In this document: positions 31,096 through 39,939 of the stretch, in pieces | How the letters are laid out: every line of letters begins with the position of its first letter | How positions within the stretch are numbered: position 1 is the first letter of the stretch | DNA from: Nevskia sp. | Lineage (GTDB): Bacteria; Pseudomonadota; Gammaproteobacteria; Nevskiales; Nevskiaceae | Assembly: GCA_028291645.1 (NCBI GenBank) | Contig: JAQGNU010000100.1 | Location: 1 to 41,955 of the forward strand | DNA length: 41,955 nucleotides | Reading direction: 5' to 3' | The notes under the pieces: model-generated | What the model was told of the DNA's origin: nothing | Seen by the model: the letters and a program-made list of their open reading frames with translations, nothing else | Databases searched by the model: none | Made by a program: the position numbers and the translations under genes

Positions 31096-31367
31096 CTTAA
31101 GAGCCCATAACAGAGTGAATCACGCCTGCGTTGTTTCCAAAATTGTGCGGGGCAAGGCGCGAGCCGCAGAGCATGGTCGTTCCATGGTCAAGGCTTGCAA
31201 CGCAGCAGCGCGCAATTTTGGAAACAACCCGAAGGGACGGGGCCATTTTTGCGCATTGCGGCGTCTCTCGTCGCGCCCATGGAATAACCATGCGCGCTCC
31301 TCGTTCCTTGCACTGCGCAAAAATGACCTCCGTCGCAGGTGCGATTCACTCTGTTATGGACTCTAAG
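31096..31367. mobile_element. MITE-like non-coding element with terminal inverted repeats and two internal hairpin modules
   Basis: Core TIR CCATAACAGAGTGAATC (31105-31121) / GATTCACTCTGTTATGG (31343-31359), extendable to ~34 bp with few mismatches; module 1 bounded by GTTGTTTCCAAAATTG/CAATTTTGGAAACAAC (31130-31228), module 2 by GGCCATTTTTGCGCA/TGCGCAAAAATGACC (31241-31328). Confidence 0.75.
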
Positions 31368-33277
31368 TGACTGCGCGCCGTTTCAACGACTGCGAAGCCT
31401 GTGTCGACGCGATTCTGCAAAAGCTCGGCAAGCGCATCGTGCTGGGCACGCCGCTGGGCATCGGCAAGCCGAACGCGCTGCTGAATGCGTTGTATCGCCG
31501 CGCCAAGGCGGATGCGTCGATCTCGCTCGACATCATCACCGCGCTGTCGCTGAATCCGCCGCTGGGAAAATCCGAGCTGGAAGAGCGTGTGCTGAAACCG
31601 ATCCGTGCGCGCGTCTGGCCGGATTATCCGCGGCTCGAATATCTCGACGATGTCGTCGCGCGCAAGGTACCGGCGAACATTCGTGTGATCGAGTTCTACG
31701 TGCAGTCCGGTGCGATCCTGCACAACGCCAGCGCGCAGCAGAACTACATCAGCAGCAACTACACCCATGTGGCGCGCGACATGCTGTCGCGCGGCGTCAA
31801 CTTGCTGCTGCAGGCGGTGAGTGCACGCGACGAAGATGGCGTGCAGCGCTTGAGCCTTTCATGCAATCCGGACGTGACGCTGCAGCTCGAGCCGATGATG
31901 CAGCAGCTCGACTATCCCTGGGCCGCGGTGGCGCAGATCAATCGCGATCTGCCGTGGATGGGCAATCACGCCGCGATCGATGCCGACAAATTCCATTTCA
32001 TCGTCGACAACCCGGCGCTGGATCATCAGCCGTTCGCGGTGCCGCACAATCCGGTGGCGGCGGCCGACTGGGCGATCGGCCTGCACGCGAGTGCGCTGGT
32101 GCGCGACGGCGGCACGCTGCAGGTCGGCATCGGCGCGCTCGGCGATGCGGTGTGCCATGCCTTGCGCGTGCGCGAGCGTGATAACGCCAGCTACCGGCAG
32201 ATGTTGAGCGCGCTCGGAGTCGGCGCGCACAGTGACGGCATCGGCGGCCGCGATCGTTTCGCGATCGGGCTGTATGTCGCCAGCGAACTGCTATCGAACC
32301 CGCTGTTCGCACTGTTCGAAGACGGCATCGTGCGGCGCCGGGTCTACGAGGACATCGAGGCGCAGCGGCGGGTCGACGGCGTTGCGCATGCGGACGAACC
32401 GGGCGGTGCCGCGATGCATGGCGCGTTCTTCATCGGACCGGGCGATTTCTATCAGCGGCTGCGCGCATTGCCGGAAGACCAGCGCGCGCTGATCGACATG
32501 ACCAGCGTCGCCGAGGTCAATCGCATCTACACGCATTACGAGCTGGAGCGGCTGCAGCGAAGACACGCACGCTTCATCAATATCTGCATGAAGGCGACGC
32601 TGCTCGGTGCTGCGATTTCAGACCAGCTCGGCGATGGCCAGATCGTCTCCGGCGTCGGCGGCCAGCACGACTTCGTTGCGATGGCGCATCAGCTGCCGGA
32701 AGGCCGCTCGATACTGGCATTCCGGGCGACACGCAGCACCGGCAGGAAACTCGAATCGAACGTCGTCTGGGAATTCCCGCACGCGACCATCGCGCGCCAC
32801 GAGCGCGATCTGTTCGTCACCGAGTACGGCATTGCCGATCTGCGCGGCCGCACCGATCGCGAATGCTGCGCGGCGATGCTGGCGATTGCCGATAGCCGCT
32901 GCCAGCCGGCGCTGCTGGCCGCGGCGCAGCAAGCCGGCAAGCTGCCGCAGGAGTACCGGATTCCGGCCGCGCATTGCGACAACTTGCCGCACAAGATCAC
33001 CCAGGCCTTGCAGCCGCATCTCGCGTCCGGCGCCTTGCCGAAGCTGCCGTTCGGGTCCGATCTGAATACGGCGGAACTGGCGCTGGCGGAGCGTCTCGGC
33101 AAGCTGAAAGCTGCCGCGGCGAGTACCGGCGGCAAGTTGCGCCTGCTGCGTGCATTCGCGGTGCCGGCGTCGGCCGAGGAAGCGCGCGCGGCGCTGACGC
33201 ACATGCAACTGGATCAACCTGGGAATCTGCGAGAGCGACTGCTCGCGCGGCTGGTGCGCGCGGCCTATCGGCTCTGA
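31367..33277 (+). CDS. Acetyl-CoA hydrolase/transferase family protein (GTG start)
   Basis: ACVDAILQKLGKRIVLGTPLGIGKPNALLNALYRRA, DGIGGRDRFAIGLYVASELLS, SGVGGQHDFVAMAHQLPEGRSI, TEYGIADLRG. Confidence 0.88.
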   Translation: MTARRFNDCEACVDAILQKLGKRIVLGTPLGIGKPNALLNALYRRAKADASISLDIITALSLNPPLGKSELEERVLKPIRARVWPDYPRLEYLDDVVARKVPANIRVIEFYVQSGAILHNASAQQNYISSNYTHVARDMLSRGVNLLLQAVSARDEDGVQRLSLSCNPDVTLQLEPMMQQLDYPWAAVAQINRDLPWMGNHAAIDADKFHFIVDNPALDHQPFAVPHNPVAAADWAIGLHASALVRDGGTLQVGIGALGDAVCHALRVRERDNASYRQMLSALGVGAHSDGIGGRDRFAIGLYVASELLSNPLFALFEDGIVRRRVYEDIEAQRRVDGVAHADEPGGAAMHGAFFIGPGDFYQRLRALPEDQRALIDMTSVAEVNRIYTHYELERLQRRHARFINICMKATLLGAAISDQLGDGQIVSGVGGQHDFVAMAHQLPEGRSILAFRATRSTGRKLESNVVWEFPHATIARHERDLFVTEYGIADLRGRTDRECCAAMLAIADSRCQPALLAAAQQAGKLPQEYRIPAAHCDNLPHKITQALQPHLASGALPKLPFGSDLNTAELALAERLGKLKAAAASTGGKLRLLRAFAVPASAEEARAALTHMQLDQPGNLRERLLARLVRAAYRL

Positions 33278-33281
33278 ATCT

Positions 33282-34073
33282 TCAGTTGCACCACTGCGCT
33301 TCGCACGGAATCCCGTCGTGATCGCCGTCCATCTTCACGGCGGGGCAGTTCTGCAAAAAGAACTTGGCTTCGGCGCAGGACGTCATCTGCGTGCAGGAAG
33401 TGCGTCCGTCGCAGCGAAATTTGCGTGTGGGCGTGGTCGACGGCTGGGTCGATGACGCCGCAGCGGCGATGTGCTCGGATTCCTCCATGCGCGCGCCCTT
33501 GGGCGCAACGCTCTTAGGCGCATCCAGCGGGTTCTGCGGCAAGGTCTGGTCCTGCCGCTGCGGCGGAACGCAGCGCGGTTCCTGGGTGAACTTGCGCTGG
33601 CCGTCGACACTGCCGAGGCGCGACAGATCCGCTTGGCCCAGTACCAGCGGCGCGGTGTAGGTCTCGCGCTGGTTCAGCCGCACTTCGGTTTTAAAATCCT
33701 GCACGCCCAGGCATAACTCGATGGCGATGCGCGGCTGGTGCTCGTAACCGCCGCCGGGCTGCCGCACCTTGTAGTCCTTCAGCACCGGACGCTCCAGCGT
33801 CACGTGGTTGCCCTGCAGCACGCTGCCGTTGTCGATGGTGAAGCGCACCCAGGTGTCGGCCTCGCGCTGGAAATACTTGATGTCGACCGCGTTCAGAATC
33901 GAAAGCTCGGCGCCGGGTTCGAGTGCGGCGATCACTTCGATCGGCGTGGCGTCGACCACGCGCACGTGCTCCTGCCGGCCATAGCTCGGGCGCGGCGGTG
34001 CCTCGGCCGCCGCCGCGGCCTGGACCAGCACTAGCAACGCGACCAGCGCGGCGATGCGCAAACGCGGACTCAT
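33282..34073 (-). CDS. Exported protein: retropepsin-like (RimB/COG4067-type) domain with altered active-site motif plus C-terminal Excalibur domain
   Basis: Signal peptide; PGAELSILNAVDIKYFQREADTWVRFTID...RPVLKDYKVR; C-terminal CDGRTSCTQMTSCAEAKFFLQNCPAVKMDGDHDGIPCEAQWC. Confidence 0.75.
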   Translation of the reverse strand: MSPRLRIAALVALLVLVQAAAAAEAPPRPSYGRQEHVRVVDATPIEVIAALEPGAELSILNAVDIKYFQREADTWVRFTIDNGSVLQGNHVTLERPVLKDYKVRQPGGGYEHQPRIAIELCLGVQDFKTEVRLNQRETYTAPLVLGQADLSRLGSVDGQRKFTQEPRCVPPQRQDQTLPQNPLDAPKSVAPKGARMEESEHIAAAASSTQPSTTPTRKFRCDGRTSCTQMTSCAEAKFFLQNCPAVKMDGDHDGIPCEAQWCN

Positions 34074-35374
34074 GCGGCGTGCTCCTCGCGCGCAACCGCG
34101 CGGTAGCCGATGTCGGTGCGCAGCTGCAGGCCGTCCCAGCGTAGCCGATCGGCCGCCGCATACGCGCTGGCCTGCGCCGCGCGCGTGCTGGCGCCAAGAC
34201 CGCAGACGCAGAGTACGCGGCCGCCGGCGGTGACGACGTCGGTGCCGCGCAGTGCAGTGCCGGCGTGGAACACTTTGGCATGCGCGCCGAAGTCGGCGTC
34301 GAGTCCGCTGATGACATCGCCCTTGCGCACCTCGCCCGGATAACCCGCGGCGGCGAGCACCACGCCGAGTGCCACTTGCGGCTTCCAGCGCGGTGCGGCC
34401 GTGTTGGGATCACCATCGACCGCGGCCTGCAGCAGCTCGAGCAGATCGGAATCGAGCCGCATCAGGATCGGCTGTGTTTCCGGATCGCCGAGACGCGCAT
34501 TGAACTCCAGCACTTTCGGCGTGCCGTCGCTGCCCAGCATCAGCCCGGCATAGAGGAAGCCGCTGAACGGGCGGCCTTCGGCGGCCATGCCTGCGAGGGT
34601 CGGTTCGATCACTTCGCGGCGCACGCGCGCATCGATCGCCGGCGTCACCACTGGTGCCGGCGAATACGCACCCATGCCGCCGGTGTTGGGGCCGCGGTCG
34701 TCGTCGAAGATGCGCTTGTGATCCTGCGCGGTGGCGAGTGCTACGTATTTCGTACCGCTGGCGACGACGATATAGCTGGCTTCCTCGCCGTCGAGAAAAT
34801 CCTCGATGACGACGCGTGCACCCGCCGCCCCGAGCGAGCCGCCGCCGAGCATGTCGCGTACCGCGGCCTGCGCTTCTTCGACCGTCGTCGCGACGACCAC
34901 ACCCTTGCCGGCAGCGAGGCCGTCGGCCTTCACCACGATCGGCGCACCACGCCGCGCGATGTCGGCGAGTGCCGGTTCGATTTCGGTGAAGACGCCGTAC
35001 TGCGCGGTCGGAATTTTGTGCCGCGCGAGAAAATCCTTGCTGAAGGCCTTGCTCGATTCGAGCTGTGCGGCGGCCTGGGTCGGCCCGAAGATGCGCAGGC
35101 CGGCGGCCTGGAACGCATCAACCACGCCGGCCGCGAGTGCGGCTTCCGGTCCGACCACGGTGAAAGCAACGCCTTCGCGCTGCGCCAGCGCCAGCAGCGC
35201 CGGTACGTCTTCGACCGCGATCGCGATATTGCGGCATTTGGTCTCGCGCGCGGTACCAGCATTGCCCGGCGCCACCAGCACCTCGGTGACGCGTTCTGAT
35301 GCCGCCAGCTTCCAGGCCAATGCGTGTTCGCGGCCACCGCTGCCGATCACTAAAACCTTGAACGGCTGGCTCAT
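34070..35374 (-). CDS. purD: Phosphoribosylamine-glycine ligase
   Basis: KVLVIGSGGREHALAWKLA, VKADGLAAGKGVVVA, RGPNTGGMGAYSPAPVV. Confidence 0.98.
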   Translation of the reverse strand: MSQPFKVLVIGSGGREHALAWKLAASERVTEVLVAPGNAGTARETKCRNIAIAVEDVPALLALAQREGVAFTVVGPEAALAAGVVDAFQAAGLRIFGPTQAAAQLESSKAFSKDFLARHKIPTAQYGVFTEIEPALADIARRGAPIVVKADGLAAGKGVVVATTVEEAQAAVRDMLGGGSLGAAGARVVIEDFLDGEEASYIVVASGTKYVALATAQDHKRIFDDDRGPNTGGMGAYSPAPVVTPAIDARVRREVIEPTLAGMAAEGRPFSGFLYAGLMLGSDGTPKVLEFNARLGDPETQPILMRLDSDLLELLQAAVDGDPNTAAPRWKPQVALGVVLAAAGYPGEVRKGDVISGLDADFGAHAKVFHAGTALRGTDVVTAGGRVLCVCGLGASTRAAQASAYAAADRLRWDGLQLRTDIGYRAVAREEHAA

Positions 35375-35387
35375 ATCGAAAAATGTC

Positions 35388-35750
35388 TCAAGCCGGCATG
35401 GCCTCGCGGCGCGAATACGCCATCAGCCCGCGGACGATGCGGTAAATCCACCAGACGCCGAGGGCCGCCAGACCGATCAGGCCGATGCCGGCCCAGACCA
35501 GCGCGCCCGAGATCAGCGCCCACAGCAGTCCCCACCAGAAGCTGCGGATCAGCCACAGATGATGGCTGCGGATGAATGCACTCTGGGTTTCATTGACGCG
35601 CAGGTGGCTGATGATGACCGCGATCACGGCGGTGATGCCGTTGATCACCGCGACCGCGTGCAGGATGTAGACGACGGTCAGCACCTGGCGCTCGTTGTCG
35701 GTGCCGAACTCGGCGGTATCCGGAACGATGTTGGGAGTCGGCGTATTCAT
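35388..35750 (-). CDS. DUF4870-like small membrane protein
   Basis: 120 aa, three hydrophobic segments, VVYILHAVAVINGITAVIAVIISH, WWIYRIVRGLMAY. Confidence 0.7.
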   Translation of the reverse strand: MNTPTPNIVPDTAEFGTDNERQVLTVVYILHAVAVINGITAVIAVIISHLRVNETQSAFIRSHHLWLIRSFWWGLLWALISGALVWAGIGLIGLAALGVWWIYRIVRGLMAYSRREAMPA

Positions 35751-35785
35751 TGCGGCACCTCCTGAAAGAAAGTAGATACAGCAAT

Positions 35786-35819
35786 GACCGCGCCGCCGGT
35801 CTCAACCGACGGCGCGGTC
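35786..35819. other. Strong GC hairpin downstream of ppa, possible Rho-dependent or structural 3' end
   Basis: GACCGCGCCG ... CGGCGCGGTC inverted repeat; no T-tract. Confidence 0.4.
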
Positions 35820-35824
35820 CGGCA

Positions 35825-36355
35825 TTACGGCTTGTAGGCCTTGATGCCGTCCTCGATTTCCTTGCGCGCAGCGGCGGCATCGCGCCAGCCCGACAGCTTC
35901 ACCCACTTGCCCTTCTCCAGCAGCTTGTAGGAATTGTAGAAATGCTCGATTTCGTTCTTCACGCGCGCCGGCACGTCGGCCAGATCGCGGAAGTTGTCGT
36001 AGGCGCCATTCGACACCTTGTCGACCGGCACCGCCAGCAGCTTGGCGTCGGTGCCCTTCTCGTCTTCGGTATCGAGCACCGCGACCGCGCGACACTTGAT
36101 CACTGAACCGGCGTACACCGGATGCGGCGTGATCACCAGCACGTCGACCGGATCGCCGTCGCCGGACAGCGTCTTCGGCACGTAGCCGTAGTTGGCCGGA
36201 TAGCCCATCGCCACGTTCATGAAGCGATCGACCATCAGCAGGCCGGATGCCTTGTCCACTTCGTACTTCACCGGCGGGCCGTAGGCCGGGATTTCAATAA
36301 CAACGTAGAACTCGTTGGGGGCCTTGTCGCCAGGGCCGAGGGTTTCAAAACCCAT
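35825..36355 (-). CDS. ppa: Soluble inorganic pyrophosphatase
   Basis: EFYVVIEIPAYGPPVKYEVDKASGLLMVDRFM, YPANYGYVPKTLSGDGDPVDVLV. Confidence 0.98.
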   Translation of the reverse strand: MGFETLGPGDKAPNEFYVVIEIPAYGPPVKYEVDKASGLLMVDRFMNVAMGYPANYGYVPKTLSGDGDPVDVLVITPHPVYAGSVIKCRAVAVLDTEDEKGTDAKLLAVPVDKVSNGAYDNFRDLADVPARVKNEIEHFYNSYKLLEKGKWVKLSGWRDAAAARKEIEDGIKAYKP

Positions 36356-36391
36356 CTGCGTGAACCTCGTAGTCTGAGTGGTGGGTGAGCG

Positions 36392-37657
36392 TTATTGGGC
36401 GAGTACGAATTCGCGGCCGGTCTTCTTCGGCACCGGCGTGTTCTTCAGCTGTATGTAAACCGGCAGGCCGTTGAAGTAGGGCGGGTAGTCCTCGCCCATG
36501 ATCAGCGGCGCCAGGTAGCGGCGGCACTTGTCGGTGATGTGGAAGCCGTCGGCGGAGATGTAGTCGCGCGGCATCTTCTTCTCGACATTGGCGACCTGAT
36601 CGAGCTGCGCTTCGGCGATGTTCCAGGTGTAAGGGTTGTCACCGGTACGGATGATCGCCGGCATCACGCCGGACTTGCCGGCAATCGCCATTTCGACCGC
36701 CGCCTTGCCGACCGCGTAGGCCTGATCGAGATCGGTCTTGCTGGCGATATGGCGCGCGGCGCGCTGCAGGTAATCGGCCACCGCCCAGTGATACTTGTAT
36801 TTCAGCTTGTCCTTGACGAGCTGGGCCAGCAGTGGTGCTAAGCCACCCAGCTGCGCATGGCCGAAGGCATCCTTGCTGCCGGCTTCGCTGAGGAATTCAC
36901 CGGCGGCGTTCTGCAGGCCCTCGCTGGCAACCACGGTGCAGTAGCCGTATTTCTTCACGCAGTCGTCGACGCGCGCGAGGAACGCGGCCTCGTCGAACTT
37001 CACTTCCGGGAACAGGATGATGTGCGGCGACGCGCCTTCGCGGTCGGCGGCGAGTCCGCCGGCGGCGGCGATCCAGCCGGCGTGGCGCCCCATCACTTCC
37101 ATGATGAAGACCTTGGTCGAGGTCTTCGCCATGCTGGCGACGTCGTAGCCGGCTTCGCGGATCGACACGGCGACGTACTTGGCGACCGAGCCGAAACCCG
37201 GGCAGCAGTCGGTGATCGGCAGATCGTTGTCGACCGTTTTCGGCACGTGGATCGCCTGGATCGGATAACCCATCTTTTCGCCCAGCTGCGAAATCTTCAG
37301 GCAGGTATCGGCCGAATCGCCGCCGCCGTTGTAGAAGAAATAGCCGATGTCGTGGGCCTTGAAGACTTCGATCAGACGCTCGTATTCGGCCTGATTCTTC
37401 TCGAAACCCTTGAGCTTGTAGCGGCACGAGCCGAATGCGCCGGAGGGGGTGTGCTTGAGCCCTGCGATGTCGTCGGCCGATTCCAGGCTGGTGTCGATCA
37501 GATCCTCGGTCAGCGCGCCGATGATGCCGTTACGGCCGGCGTAGACCTTGCCGATGGCTTCCGGGTAACGGCGCGCGGCTTCGATGACGCCGGCGGCGGA
37601 AGCGTTGATGACGGCGGTGACGCCGCCGGACTGGGCATAAAAAGCGTTACGCGGCAT
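36392..37657 (-). CDS. pfp: Pyrophosphate-dependent 6-phosphofructokinase
   Basis: AQSGGVTAVINASAAGV, FYNGGGDSADTCLKIS, VPKTVDNDLPITDCCPGFGS, EVMGRHAGWIAAA; start trimmed to MPRNAFYAQSGG. Confidence 0.93.
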   Translation of the reverse strand: MPRNAFYAQSGGVTAVINASAAGVIEAARRYPEAIGKVYAGRNGIIGALTEDLIDTSLESADDIAGLKHTPSGAFGSCRYKLKGFEKNQAEYERLIEVFKAHDIGYFFYNGGGDSADTCLKISQLGEKMGYPIQAIHVPKTVDNDLPITDCCPGFGSVAKYVAVSIREAGYDVASMAKTSTKVFIMEVMGRHAGWIAAAGGLAADREGASPHIILFPEVKFDEAAFLARVDDCVKKYGYCTVVASEGLQNAAGEFLSEAGSKDAFGHAQLGGLAPLLAQLVKDKLKYKYHWAVADYLQRAARHIASKTDLDQAYAVGKAAVEMAIAGKSGVMPAIIRTGDNPYTWNIAEAQLDQVANVEKKMPRDYISADGFHITDKCRRYLAPLIMGEDYPPYFNGLPVYIQLKNTPVPKKTGREFVLAQ

Positions 37658-38050
37658 GCAAACCCCAGGAGGAGAGGACGCTGGCATCGGACAGCGCAGG
37701 AATTTAACGACGAATATATGAAGTATAACCGGCGTAAGCCCGAATTAATGTGCTGTCCCGCGTTGACGGCGCGCGCGGCGACCGGGTACCGTTGCGCCTG
37801 TAACAGTTGCGGCACCGCAAGCCCGTCGCGGTCGGGAATACCACCGGCGGGTTTACGGCGCGCAGCCCGGGTGTCCATCGGGTGCAGCCTTGGGGAGCGA
37901 AAACCAGCGGGAGCACGGCGCTGTCTTCGCTGCGTCCACGACTTAAGTGAGAATCAAGCAGATTTTAGCTGCGAGGCCGGAACACCCGGTGGTCGCGAAT
38001 TCCTGCGGTGCGGTCATTTAGCATTACTGTCGAGCGTCGGTTTGAAAAAC

Positions 38051-38614
38051 ATGAGAATCGTTCTGCTGGGTGCGCCTGGCTCCGGTAAGGGCACGCAAGG
38101 CGAAAAACTGGCTGCGCGTCTGGGCATCCCGAAAATTTCGACGGGCGACGCGCTGCGCGCCGCCGTCACTGCCGGCACCGAACTCGGCCTGCAGGCGAAG
38201 GCGTCGATGAATGCCGGCAAGCTGGTGGCCAACGAAATCGTCATCGGTATCGTCGAGGAGCGCCTCGAACAGGCCGACGCCAAGCCCGGCTTCATCCTCG
38301 ACGGCTTCCCGCGCAATACCGAACAGGCGCAGGTGCTGGACGCGATGCTGCGGCGTCACCAGCAGCCGGGGATCGACAAGGCGGTGCATCTGCAGGTCGA
38401 CGACGAAGAGATCATCCGGCGCTTGCATCTGCGTGCGATCAAGGAAGGCCGCCACGACGACAAGGAAGACGTCATCCGTCATCGCATCGAGGTCTACAAC
38501 GCCGAGACCCATCCTTTGCTGGACTACTACAAAGCGCAGCACAAGCTGGTGACAGTGCGCGGTGTCGGTACGCTCGAAGAAATTTTCGAGCGCATTCTCA
38601 CTGTGCTGGCTTAA
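38051..38614 (+). CDS. adk: Adenylate kinase (short LID form)
   Basis: MRIVLLGAPGSGKGTQGEKLAARLGIPKISTGD, FILDGFPRNTEQAQ; trimmed from the longer ORF. Confidence 0.97.
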   Translation: MRIVLLGAPGSGKGTQGEKLAARLGIPKISTGDALRAAVTAGTELGLQAKASMNAGKLVANEIVIGIVEERLEQADAKPGFILDGFPRNTEQAQVLDAMLRRHQQPGIDKAVHLQVDDEEIIRRLHLRAIKEGRHDDKEDVIRHRIEVYNAETHPLLDYYKAQHKLVTVRGVGTLEEIFERILTVLA

Positions 38615-38643
38615 GCAGCCATAACAGCGTCTCACGCAGAGCG
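38610..38643 (+). repeat. Possible degenerate copy of the TIR of the 31096 element
   Basis: CTTAAGCAGCCATAACAGCGTCTCACGCAGAGCG compared with CTTAAGAGCCCATAACAGAGTGAATCACGCCTGCG. Confidence 0.4.
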
Positions 38644-38742
38644 CGCCAAGGGCGCTGGAAAAACCGTGGTCGAAAGTGCGTGCATTGTTGCGCGCGCCTT
38701 GCGCGAGTTGGTTTCATTCCGTTGCAAACCCTTAGATTCGAT

Positions 38743-39939
38743 TTAAAGCAGCGCCAGCAGCTTTTCTCCGATCGCCGCGCGGCGCCAGCCTTCCATCAAG
38801 GGTACCGTCGCCGCGGCGCCGTGCCGCACGATCGCTTCCGCGTCCGCGCGCGGTCCCAGCAAGGAAACCGAGAGGCCGAGGTCTTCCGCCGCGCTGCGCA
38901 ATGCGTCCTGCACGCGCTTGAAGCAGGCTTTCTGTTGATCGTCGAACGGTAGCGCGTCGTCGATGGCGATAGCTGCCGAGCTGTCCGTGGATGCGACCAG
39001 TTGCAGCAGCGTGTCGCCGTTGCGCTCCAGCGTCTTCGGCTGCAGCACGTTCAGCGCGACCAGTTGCGCGAGCGAGGCCGGTGCGCGCTCGGCGATCCGG
39101 TAAATCGCATCGTCTTCCAGAATCCATTTGCGCGGCCGGTCGCGTTCCTGCGCGGTCTGTTCGCGCCACGCGGCCAGCGTGGCCGCAATCGGGCGTGCCG
39201 GCGGCGCCAGCCGGGTGAAACCTTTCAGGCGACGCCAGGCCTGCTCCGGCAGCGTCTGGTAGCGCGCCGGATTGGTCGCGCGCTGGCAGTCTTCGCGCAG
39301 CCAGCTCAAGCGCTCGCGCTTATTCAGTTCCTCCAGTAGTAGCGGGTATAGCTCGGCGAGATAACGCACATCGTCGACCGCATAGCTGAGTTCGGCGCCG
39401 GACAAGGGGCGTCGCGACCAGTCGGTGCGGGTCAGGCTCTTATCGAGCTTGATGCCGAGTCGCTTTTCCACCAGCGCGGCATAGCCGAGTTGATCGCCGT
39501 CGCCAAGCAGCGCTGCCGCAATCTGCGTGTCGAACAGCGGCCGCGGACAGTCGCCGGTCAGCTGCACGAAAATTTCCAGATCCTGCGAAGCCGAATGAAA
39601 AATCTTGTCGGCAGCACTCGCCGCCAGCGCGCTCAGCAAGGGCTGCAGTTCCGCGGCTTGCAGCGCCAGCGTGTCGATGCAGGCCGCGCTGCGGCCATCG
39701 CTGGCCTGGACCAGGCACAGTTTCGGGAAATAGGTGGTCTCGCGTACGAACTCGGTATCCAGCGCCAGCCAGGGCGCGCCCGACCAGGCGTCGAGCGCTG
39801 CGGCCAGGGCGGCGGGATGCGTGATCAGATTGACAGCTTCGATATCCAGAGTTTCATTCCTCGATGATAAGGGTCGGCATGCAGGGCAAGCCGCTGGCCT
39901 AGAATAGCGCCTCACTTGTCGGCAGCTGCCTATGTTCAA
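38743..39939 (-). CDS. rnd: Ribonuclease D; 5' end uncertain (no good ATG/GTG; ORF opens at TTG)
   Basis: WLALDTEFVRETTYFPKLCLVQ, DWSRRPLSGAELSYAVDDVRYLAELY, HRDC-like C-terminus. Confidence 0.92.
   Translation of the reverse strand: MNIGSCRQVRRYSRPAACPACRPLSSRNETLDIEAVNLITHPAALAAALDAWSGAPWLALDTEFVRETTYFPKLCLVQASDGRSAACIDTLALQAAELQPLLSALAASAADKIFHSASQDLEIFVQLTGDCPRPLFDTQIAAALLGDGDQLGYAALVEKRLGIKLDKSLTRTDWSRRPLSGAELSYAVDDVRYLAELYPLLLEELNKRERLSWLREDCQRATNPARYQTLPEQAWRRLKGFTRLAPPARPIAATLAAWREQTAQERDRPRKWILEDDAIYRIAERAPASLAQLVALNVLQPKTLERNGDTLLQLVASTDSSAAIAIDDALPFDDQQKACFKRVQDALRSAAEDLGLSVSLLGPRADAEAIVRHGAAATVPLMEGWRRAAIGEKLLALL

Noticed and set aside
31130-31228. Integron attC-like site
   Set aside because: Arms do not carry the conserved RYYYAAC/GTTRRRY core pair and no integrase or cassette structure is nearby.
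31088-31366. Several 60-90 aa ORFs within the 31096-31367 element
   Set aside because: Frames through inverted repeats; the DNA is explained by its palindromic architecture, no protein-like pattern.
36857-38614. 585 aa ORF including adk
   Set aside because: Upstream part is antisense to pfp; adk homology starts cleanly at ATG 38051.
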